Below, in pieces: positions 6,100 through 11,284 of a DNA stretch of 11,284 bases (positions within the stretch are counted from its first letter, which is position 1; each line of letters starts with the position of its first letter). The position numbers and the translations under genes were made by a program. The notes under the pieces are model-generated. The model worked only from the letters and a program-made list of their open reading frames with translations. It did not search any database and was not told where the DNA came from. This DNA is from Oscillospiraceae bacterium (GTDB lineage: Bacteria; Bacillota; Clostridia; Oscillospirales; Oscillospiraceae): NCBI GenBank assembly GCA_031261245.1, contig JAISKU010000063.1, positions 1 through 11,284 on the forward strand, given 5' to 3'.

Positions 6100-6777
6100 A
6101 TGTTCAAAATCCTGATCGCCGACGACGAGGCGGACATCCGCGCGGTAATCCGCGAATACGCCGAGTTTGAGGGCTACACCGCAATCGAGGCGTCCGACGG
6201 CATGGACGCGGTGCGCCTGTGCCGCGAAAACGACTTCGACGTCGTGATAATGGACGCGATGATGCCCAAGCTCGACGGCTTTTCGGCGAGCAAGGAGATC
6301 AAGAAGCTCGGCGACACGCCGATCCTCATGCTCTCCGCACGCGGCGAGGAGTACGACAAGCTCTTCGGCTTTGAGGTCGGCGCCGACGACTACGTCGTCA
6401 AGCCGTTCTCCCCGAAAGAGCTCATGGCCCGCGTGAACGTCATCGTGTCGCGCCGCCGTCGCGCCGCGGCCGCCGCGCCCGGCGCAGAGCTCACGCTCGG
6501 CGCGCTCGCGATAGACGTCCCCGGCCGCACGGTGCGCGCCGCCGGGCAGAAGCTCGACCTCACGCCCAAGGAGTACGAGCTGCTGCTGTATTTCGCGCAA
6601 AACGCGGGCGTCGCCCTCACGCGTGACGCGCTGCTGAACGCCGTGTGGGGCGTCGACGATTGCGGCGACGACAGGACGGTGGACGCGCAGGTGAAGCTGC
6701 TACGCGCAAAGCTCGGGCAGTGCCGCGACTATATCGTAACTCTCAGAGGGGTGGGGTACAAATTTGAACCGCAATAG
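6100..6777 (+). CDS. OmpR/PhoB-family response regulator
   Basis: The 225-residue protein has the standard two-domain form. The receiver domain (1-118) has acidic residues Asp8/Asp9, phosphoacceptor Asp52 in VIMDAMMP, Ser79 and Lys101 in VVKPFSP. The C-terminal winged-helix DNA-binding domain (about 128-225) has LTPKEYELLLYFAQN (153-167) and ends in YIVTLRGVGYKFEP. An Arg/Ala-rich linker (about 118-127) joins them. GAGG is 7 nt before the ATG. The partner kinase gene overlaps its last 14 nt, so the two are translated together. Regulators of this class bind tandem 11-bp direct repeats, and such repeats occur just after the kinase gene, before the VTC gene. The protein looks complete and active. 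Which signal it answers to is unknown. Confidence 0.95.
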   Translation: MFKILIADDEADIRAVIREYAEFEGYTAIEASDGMDAVRLCRENDFDVVIMDAMMPKLDGFSASKEIKKLGDTPILMLSARGEEYDKLFGFEVGADDYVVKPFSPKELMARVNVIVSRRRRAAAAAPGAELTLGALAIDVPGRTVRAAGQKLDLTPKEYELLLYFAQNAGVALTRDALLNAVWGVDDCGDDRTVDAQVKLLRAKLGQCRDYIVTLRGVGYKFEPQ

Positions 6778-8101
6778 GACGCGTCCCGTCGGGGTGAAGC
6801 TCTGGCTGTATTTCGCGCTTTTCGCCGCCGTTCTTATGGCGGTGCTCTGGCTCATGCAAATCGTGTTTTTGCAGAGCTTTTATGAGCGCATGAAGACCTC
6901 CGACGTCAAGAAAATCGCCGCGACAATCGTGCGGGAGTACGGCAGCGCCGATTTCGCGGACACACTCGACGAGCTCACCTTCCGCAACGCCGTGCTCGTC
7001 GTAATCCGCGACGCGCGCGGTGAGATCACGTACTTCTCCGATGAGCACAACGGCCAGAACCGCCCTCGCCCACAGTTCTACGGCGGAGAACCCCTCCCCG
7101 GCGGCGGCGACCGCCGTTTCGGCAAATCCCTAAGCTATGAGGCCGCCATACCCGGCGGCGGCACGGTGCTCATCTCCACGCCGCTTGAGCCGCTCAACGC
7201 CACGACAGGCATCCTCCGCACCCAGCTGCTCTACGTCACCGCGGCGTCGCTGCTCATAAGCCTCGTCATCGCGTTCTTCATCTCCCGCAAATTCTCGCGC
7301 CCCATATCCGGCATATCGCAGCAGGCCGCACGTCTCGCCGGCGGCGACTTCGACGTCACGTTTGACAAGGGCTTCTGCGCGGAGCTTGACGAGCTTTCCG
7401 CCACGCTCGACGACACCGCGGCGCAGCTCGCGCGCGTGGAGACGCTGCGGCGAGAGCTTTTGGCGAACATCTCCCACGACCTGCGCACGCCGCTGACGAT
7501 GATAAAGGCGTACTCGGAGATGATACGCGACATTTCGGGCGAGAACCGCGAAAAACGCGAGGAGCATCTGTCCGTAATCACGCGCGAGACCGACAGGCTC
7601 GCCGCGCTCGTGGACGACATTCTCGACCTGTCCGCGATTCAGGCGGGCGGAGAAACGCTCACCCGTGAGAATCTGAATCTTAGCGAGACCGTAAAATCCA
7701 CGCTCGCGCAGTTCGCGCCGCTCTTTGAGCGCGAGGGCGTCGCCGTTACCGCCGCCGTCGAGCCCGACCAGTACGCGCTCGCGGACGGCAAGCGCCTCAC
7801 GCAGGTGCTCTACAACCTCATCGGCAACGCGCTCTCGCACGTCGGCGCGGACAAGGCGCTCTCCGTGCGGCTCGCCGACCTCGGCGCGTGGGTGCGGTTT
7901 GAGGTCACGGACAACGGCGAGGGCATCGCGCCAGAGGACCTGCCGCTCATCTGGGACAGGTACTACACCTCAAAATCCGGCGCCGCCTCCGGCCTCGGCC
8001 TGTCCATCGCGAAGAGCATACTCGAGGCGCACGGAGCGCGCTACGGCGCGGACAGCGCGCCGCACCTCGGCAGCACCTTCTGGTTCGAGATTAAAAAATA
8101 G
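6764..8101 (+). CDS. Membrane sensor histidine kinase, partner of the OmpR-type regulator
   Basis: The 445-residue kinase has membrane segments at about 14-36 and 154-174 enclosing an outside sensor domain of roughly 115 residues. A HAMP domain (about 172-225) follows. The phosphoacceptor helix has SHDLRTP with His238, and the ATPase domain has N-box NLIGNALSHV (Asn355), DNGEGI (383-388), WDRYY (397-401) and SGLGLSIAKSI (409-419). All kinase motifs are intact. The start is TTG at 6764, 14 nt inside the regulator gene, supported by a strong purine-rich site (GAGGGGTGGGG, ending 7 nt upstream); I see no equally supported later start. The outside domain has no fold I recognise, and its Pro/Gly/Arg-rich part (about 97-118) may be flexible. 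The stop codon lies within the terminator stem. Confidence 0.94.
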   Translation: MNRNRTRPVGVKLWLYFALFAAVLMAVLWLMQIVFLQSFYERMKTSDVKKIAATIVREYGSADFADTLDELTFRNAVLVVIRDARGEITYFSDEHNGQNRPRPQFYGGEPLPGGGDRRFGKSLSYEAAIPGGGTVLISTPLEPLNATTGILRTQLLYVTAASLLISLVIAFFISRKFSRPISGISQQAARLAGGDFDVTFDKGFCAELDELSATLDDTAAQLARVETLRRELLANISHDLRTPLTMIKAYSEMIRDISGENREKREEHLSVITRETDRLAALVDDILDLSAIQAGGETLTRENLNLSETVKSTLAQFAPLFEREGVAVTAAVEPDQYALADGKRLTQVLYNLIGNALSHVGADKALSVRLADLGAWVRFEVTDNGEGIAPEDLPLIWDRYYTSKSGAASGLGLSIAKSILEAHGARYGADSAPHLGSTFWFEIKK

Positions 8102-8121
8102 GGGCTCACGCCCCTATTTTT
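8094..8121 (+). terminator. Intrinsic terminator of the two-component operon
   Basis: AAAAATAGGGGC pairs with GCCCCTATTTTT around a TCAC loop, giving a 12-bp stem ending in a T-run. It contains the stop codon of the kinase gene. It separates the two-component operon from the VTC operon, so the latter needs its own promoter. Confidence 0.88.
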
Positions 8122-8162
8122 CTCACAATTTTCATCATGCTTTCACACATTTGCGCTATCAT
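8119..8162 (+). promoter_or_regulatory. Three 11-bp-phased TTTCN repeats with a -10 box, candidate response-regulator site
   Basis: TTTCTCACAAT (8119-8129), TTTCATCATGC (8130-8140) and TTTCACACATT (8141-8151) follow one another with no gap. The period of 11 bp is that of OmpR/PhoB-class binding sites, and TTCACA in the third copy fits the TTHACA half-site known for Bacillus PhoP. A -10-like TATCAT follows at 8157-8162, and no good -35 box is present. This fits a promoter that depends on an activator. Confidence 0.45.
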
Positions 8163-8185
8163 GGGCACATAAAAGAGGTGATTTC

Positions 8186-8932
8186 ATGGCAATCGAGATT
8201 TTCAGCCGTTTTGAAAATAAGTACAGGCTCAACGGCGACACGTTCCGCCGCGTCCGCGCCGCCGTCGCGGAGAACATGGAGCCTGACGCGTACAACCACG
8301 ACGGCTGCACGTACAACATCCGCAACATCTACTACGACACGGCGGACGGCGCGATGATCCGCAACTCCCTCGCGAAGCCGCGCTACAAGGAAAAGCTCCG
8401 CCTGCGCGCCTACGGCGAGACGGGCAGCGAGGACACGGTGTACCTCGAGATCAAGAAAAAATTCAGCGGCCTCGTCAGCAAGCGCCGTAGCGCGCTCACG
8501 CTCTCTGAGGCGTACGCGTTCCTCGACGGCGGCGCGCTGCCGCAGCCGCGCGGGGACATGAACGCGCAGGTGCTGCGCGAGGCGCAGTATATCCTGCAAC
8601 GCAAAATCCTGCTGCCGACCGCATACCTCGCGTATGACCGCCTCGCCTATTTCGGCGTCGGGCTGCACGACCTGCGCGTCTCGTTCGACACGAACATCCG
8701 CACGCGGCGCGACGCGCTGCGCTTTGAGGACGGCGACTACGGAGAGCCGCTTCTCGCCCCCGACAGCTGGATAATGGAGATCAAGGTCGCGCAGAGCATC
8801 CCCCTGTGGCTGTGCAAGCTGCTCTCGAAGCACGAGATATACCCCGAAAGCTTTTCCAAATACGGCGAAGAGTACAAAATACGGAGGTCACAGATATGTT
8901 CGGATCAATATTCAAATCAACAGACAGCGTAG
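8186..8932 (+). CDS. VTC-domain polyphosphate polymerase-like protein
   Basis: The 248-residue protein matches the VTC domain, a triphosphate-tunnel fold. In yeast Vtc4 this domain builds polyphosphate from ATP; bacterial relatives are mostly untested. The expected charged tunnel residues are visible: RFENKYRL (8-15), IRNIYYDT (45-52), KPRYKEKLRLRAYG (64-77), VYLEIKKKFSGLVSKRR (85-101), IMEIKV (196-201) and ESFSKYG (221-227). It is soluble, with no signal peptide or membrane helix, so it should act in the cytoplasm, perhaps docked to the DUF4956 membrane protein encoded next. The start has AGAGGTGA, 4 nt away. The end overlaps the next gene by 37 nt, which suggests translational coupling. Reasonable alternatives are another nucleotide-dependent tunnel enzyme or a polyphosphate-binding protein. 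Confidence 0.88.
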   Translation: MAIEIFSRFENKYRLNGDTFRRVRAAVAENMEPDAYNHDGCTYNIRNIYYDTADGAMIRNSLAKPRYKEKLRLRAYGETGSEDTVYLEIKKKFSGLVSKRRSALTLSEAYAFLDGGALPQPRGDMNAQVLREAQYILQRKILLPTAYLAYDRLAYFGVGLHDLRVSFDTNIRTRRDALRFEDGDYGEPLLAPDSWIMEIKVAQSIPLWLCKLLSKHEIYPESFSKYGEEYKIRRSQICSDQYSNQQTA

Positions 8933-9582
8933 CAATCAGCCCGTTGGGACTTGCCGCCGCGCTCGGCGTGGCCTTCGCGCTCGGACTGCTCGTAAGCGCC
9001 GTATACATGAAAACCCACAAGACAAAATCCCCGTCGCAGAGCTTCGCGATGACGCTCGTGCTTCTCCCGGCGATTATCGCGGTGATAATCGTGCTCGTCG
9101 GCTCAAACGTCGCGCGCGCATTCTCGCTCGCCGGCGCGTTCTCGATAATCCGCTTCCGCAGCACCCCGGGCGACCCCAAGGACATAACCTACGTCCTGTT
9201 CTCGATGGCCGTCGGGCTCGCCGCCGGAATGGGCTTCCTGCTGTACGCCGTCGTCGTCGGCGTGGCGCTGTGCGCCGTCGCGCTGCTGCTGGAGCTGTTC
9301 AAATTCGGCAAGTCTCGCGGCACGGAAAAGCTCCTGAAAATCACAATTCCGGAAAATCTCGACTACCAAAACGCGTTTGACGGCGTGCTGCAAAAGTACA
9401 CGCTGTCCAACACGCTCCTCCGCGTGAAAACCGCCGATCTCGGCAGCCTGTTTGAGCTCAACTACTCCGTCGTCACGCGCGACGGCCTGTCCGAAAAGGA
9501 CTTTCTTGACGAGCTGCGCTGCCGCAACGGAAACCTGAACATCACGCTCGTGCTCGACGCGCGCGAAAACCCCGAATTTTAG
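8896..9582 (+). CDS. DUF4956 membrane protein
   Basis: The 228-residue protein has hydrophobic segments at about 16-37, 51-70 and a longer region 97-135 that can span twice, followed by a soluble C-terminal domain (about 140-228). The conserved stretch GAFSIIRFRSTPGDPKDITYV (80-100) is characteristic of the DUF4956 family. I use ATG 8896, with GGAGG 8 nt upstream; an in-frame ATG at 8806 would place 30 poorly hydrophobic residues in front and overlap the VTC gene much more. The function is unknown. Family members are repeatedly found beside VTC-domain genes, so a membrane partner, channel or regulator for polyphosphate synthesis is a fair inference. It overlaps the VTC gene by 37 nt and is followed 19 nt later by the lipoprotein gene. 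Confidence 0.85.
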   Translation: MFGSIFKSTDSVAISPLGLAAALGVAFALGLLVSAVYMKTHKTKSPSQSFAMTLVLLPAIIAVIIVLVGSNVARAFSLAGAFSIIRFRSTPGDPKDITYVLFSMAVGLAAGMGFLLYAVVVGVALCAVALLLELFKFGKSRGTEKLLKITIPENLDYQNAFDGVLQKYTLSNTLLRVKTADLGSLFELNYSVVTRDGLSEKDFLDELRCRNGNLNITLVLDARENPEF

Positions 9583-9601
9583 CGGGTCAAAGGAGAATTC
9601 C

Positions 9602-10696
9602 ATGAAACGATTTTTCTGTATCGCGCTCTGCGCGCTCCTCCTCACCGGCTGCGCCACAACAAACGCCGCACCGGGCTCCGCCGACAGCGCCACACAGGCG
9701 CCCGCCACAGACGCACCGGCGCCCGCCGTCGCCGTCACGGGCTCAAGCCCGATCACAAAGGACGGAACCTACACGCTCACGGGCGTAATCGACGGGCAGG
9801 TTCTCGTCACCGCCTCGAACGTCACGCTCATCCTCGACAACGCCGCCATCACCTGCGCGGACGGCTCCGCAATCCTCGGCGACGACGGCGACGGCCAAAA
9901 GAGCCTGCAAAACCTCACCGTAAAGCTCGTCGGCAAGAGCTCCGTGTCCGGAGGCGCGCACGGCGTTCAGGGTAAGGACAACCTCACAATCACCGGCGAC
10001 GGCTCGCTCGACGTCACCGCCGTCAAGGACGGCCTCCACGCGGGCGACACGCTGAACTTTGAGGGCGGCACTGTCAACGTTTTGAGCTCCTATGAGGGCG
10101 TCGAGGCCGCATACGTCAACCTCCTCGGCGGCTCGCTCACCACCCACGCCTCCGACGACGGAGTAAACGCCGCCTGTGACCGCGACGGCGTCGTGCCGTC
10201 CGTCGTAATCAGCGGCGGAGAGCACTATATCTACTCCGGAAGCGACGGCATCGACAGCAACGGCACGCTCGACATCAGCGGCGGCACAACCTTTGTGCTC
10301 ATCAACGCGCCGCGCGACGGACAGACCTTCGACGCCGACATTCCCGGCTCGTTCCTCCCGCACTTGACACTAAGCGGCCAGTTTTCCGCCGGCGACACGC
10401 TCGCCGTCGCGGGCTTTGAGGTCACGCTCGACACTCCCGTCACGGCGGCGGCGCTCGTCCTCCCCGGCCTCGCGGACGGCGAATCTTACGGCGTCAAGCT
10501 CAACGGCTCCGACTACCGCGACGTCACCGCGACAGTTACCGTACAGCCCGGCTTCGGCGGCGGTTTCGGCGGCGGCAATCGCGGCGGCGCGCGCCCGGAT
10601 TTCGACGGTGAGCTCCCCGATTTCGGCGAGCGCGCTCCGGGCGACTTCGGCGGCGGCACCCGCCCCGGGCGCGGCGCTCCGCCGCCCGCAACGTAA
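9602..10696 (+). CDS. Surface lipoprotein with beta-helix carbohydrate-binding-like domain (Cthe_2159/DUF4353 type)
   Basis: The 364-residue precursor has a lipoprotein signal peptide with lipobox LTGC, so Cys17 should carry the lipid and tether it outside the membrane. An Ala/Pro/Thr-rich spacer (about 18-46) follows. The repeat domain (about 49-235) has rungs such as GTYTLTGVIDGQVLV, VTLILDNAAI, NLTITGDGSLDV, GTVNVLSSYEGVEAA and GTLDISGGTTFV, with recurrent Asp-Gly corners (KDGLHA, SDDGVNAA, SDGIDSNG). This is the pattern of the parallel beta-helix family typified by Clostridium thermocellum Cthe_2159, which binds pectin or cellulose-like acidic sugars and calcium. A less repetitive part (about 240-313) and a Gly/Pro/Arg-rich tail (317-364) follow. 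No catalytic site is recognised. An AAAGGAG site is 6 nt before the ATG. It is the last gene of the VTC operon, which suggests a surface role linked to the membrane complex; its ligand is unknown. Confidence 0.85.
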   Translation: MKRFFCIALCALLLTGCATTNAAPGSADSATQAPATDAPAPAVAVTGSSPITKDGTYTLTGVIDGQVLVTASNVTLILDNAAITCADGSAILGDDGDGQKSLQNLTVKLVGKSSVSGGAHGVQGKDNLTITGDGSLDVTAVKDGLHAGDTLNFEGGTVNVLSSYEGVEAAYVNLLGGSLTTHASDDGVNAACDRDGVVPSVVISGGEHYIYSGSDGIDSNGTLDISGGTTFVLINAPRDGQTFDADIPGSFLPHLTLSGQFSAGDTLAVAGFEVTLDTPVTAAALVLPGLADGESYGVKLNGSDYRDVTATVTVQPGFGGGFGGGNRGGARPDFDGELPDFGERAPGDFGGGTRPGRGAPPPAT

Positions 10697-10707
10697 ATAT
10701 CATAACA

Positions 10708-10737
10708 AGAGGCGCGAATCTCTCGATTCGCGCCTCT
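10708..10737. terminator. Bidirectional terminator hairpin
   Basis: A perfect 13-bp stem, AGAGGCGCGAATC with its complement, closes a TCTC loop between convergent genes ending at 10696 and 10744. The T-runs are weak (CTTCGTCT on plus, TGTTATG on minus), but the position and stem strength support a shared terminator. Confidence 0.75.
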
Positions 10738-10743
10738 CTTCGT

Positions 10744-11142
10744 CTATTCCGCCGCTTCCTCTGTCTCCGCTGCTTCCTCGACCTTTTTCGCCGTCTTTTT
10801 GGGCTTTGCCGGCGCCCGCTTTGACGCGGCCAGCCGCTTCGCGGCGGCGCGCTTCTGCTCCGTCAGAACAAGCCGCTGCTCCGTAAGCTGCTGCTTGTTC
10901 TCGTCCTCCAGTATCCGCTTCTCCGCCTCAACCTGCTCGCGCAGCAGCCGAATTTCGTTTCCAATCTCCTTTTGCGTCTCCGGATTTTCAAACTCCAGAA
11001 ACGTCTCAAAGGCGGCCGGATACAAAAATTTCTTCTCGCCGTACTCGCCGCCGAATTTCACCGTCACCATCGTCTCCGTCTGCTTTACGACTGCCCCCGC
11101 TCCAAAGCGGTGGTGGCGCACCTTTTCCTTCATAACCTTCAT
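10744..11142 (-). CDS. Small protein with SH3-like N-terminus, coiled coil and Lys/Ala-rich tail, function unknown
   Basis: The 132-residue protein starts with about 50 residues, VRHHRFGAGAVVKQTETMVTVKFGG (8-32) and KKFLYPAAFETFLEF (37-51), that look like the small beta-barrel (SH3/Tudor-like, as in CarD or the PcrA C-terminus) that often binds protein or nucleic acid. Next is a charged helix likely to form a coiled coil (about 52-105: KEIGNEIRLLREQVEAEKRILEDENKQQ and on). The end is a Lys/Ala/Pro stretch (about 97-120) and an acidic Glu/Ala tail. The basic part suggests binding to nucleic acid, but this is inference. ATG 11142 is supported by AAAGGA 9 nt upstream; a second in-frame ATG lies at 11133. 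No partner gene is visible. A 33-codon frame ends on its start codon. Confidence 0.75.
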   Translation of the reverse strand: MKVMKEKVRHHRFGAGAVVKQTETMVTVKFGGEYGEKKFLYPAAFETFLEFENPETQKEIGNEIRLLREQVEAEKRILEDENKQQLTEQRLVLTEQKRAAAKRLAASKRAPAKPKKTAKKVEEAAETEEAAE

Positions 11143-11240
11143 TGCACTTCGTCCTTTCTTCCCGTTCCCTCTTCCTCCGTCAAAGTAAAAACGTGCGCCC
11201 TGACAACCGGTCTTACGTTCGTCAGAACTACACGCTGCAT
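11139..11240 (-). CDS. Possible 33-residue leader peptide, stop-start coupled to the next gene
   Basis: An ATG at 11240 opens a 33-codon frame whose TGA (11141-11139) overlaps the ATG of the following gene (ATGA), a common sign of translational coupling. The peptide begins MQRVVLTNVRPVVRAHVF and ends with acidic and Lys/Arg residues. The start lies only about 10 nt after the -10 box, so the mRNA would be nearly leaderless, or AAGGA two nt upstream would have to suffice. A frame of this length can arise by chance, so the call is weak. Confidence 0.3.
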   Translation of the reverse strand: MQRVVLTNVRPVVRAHVFTLTEEEGTGRKDEVQ

Positions 11241-11249
11241 CGTCCTTAC

Positions 11250-11278
11250 ATTATAACACAGATTTGCGCCCGATGTAA
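11250..11278 (-). promoter_or_regulatory. Promoter of the SH3-like small protein gene
   Basis: On the minus strand TTACAT (11278-11273) and a consensus TATAAT (11255-11250) are spaced by 17 nt. The predicted start is near 11243, about 100 nt before the ATG at 11142. Confidence 0.7.
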
Positions 11279-11284
11279 GAAAAA

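Overview
The window looks like chromosome from a GC-rich Firmicute of the class Clostridia, perhaps an Oscillospirales-type gut or anaerobic bacterium. This is inferred from purine-rich ribosome binding sites (AGGAGG, AGAGGTGA), sigma-A-like promoters, strong intrinsic terminators, a MepA-type MATE exporter, and the VTC + DUF4956 + beta-helix lipoprotein combination common in clostridia. No RNA gene, insertion sequence, CRISPR array or phage gene was seen.

Layout. (1) 1-530, minus: the N-terminus of a secreted surface protein, cut by the window edge, with thioester-adhesin-like motifs. (2) 531-1020: a 490-bp divergent intergenic region with a promoter and a hairpin-rich leader for the surface protein, and two tandem promoters for the next operon. 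(3) 1021-3620, plus: a hybrid histidine kinase and a membrane diguanylate cyclase 26 nt apart, closed by a strong two-way terminator. (4) 3671-6046: a MarR-type regulator with an unusual His-rich, four-cysteine tail (minus), divergent from a MATE exporter (plus). The shared region holds both promoters, a repeated GTACCTAA element on the regulator promoter, and a terminator-like hairpin between the exporter promoter and its ribosome binding site. (5) 6100-8101, plus: an OmpR-type response regulator and its histidine kinase, overlapping by 14 nt, driven by a near-consensus promoter inside the end of the exporter gene and closed by a terminator. (6) 8186-10696, plus: VTC-type polyphosphate polymerase, DUF4956 membrane protein and a beta-helix lipoprotein, tightly packed. 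Three 11-bp-phased TTTCN repeats lie just upstream. (7) 10744-11142, minus: a small protein with an SH3-like N-terminus and a coiled, basic tail, perhaps preceded by a stop-start-coupled 33-codon reading frame.

How the parts may work together. The left half suggests control of the cell surface by cyclic di-GMP: a two-component-type kinase and a cyclase are transcribed away from a putative adhesin. The middle is a self-contained drug-response pair resembling mepR-mepA. The right half looks like a two-component system followed by a candidate target operon for polyphosphate or another polyanion at the membrane, with phased repeats as the likely regulator site. These links are inference from gene order and DNA motifs. 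The most interesting items are the TTTCN repeats before the VTC operon, the MarR tail, the exporter leader hairpin, and the palindromic leader of the surface-protein gene.
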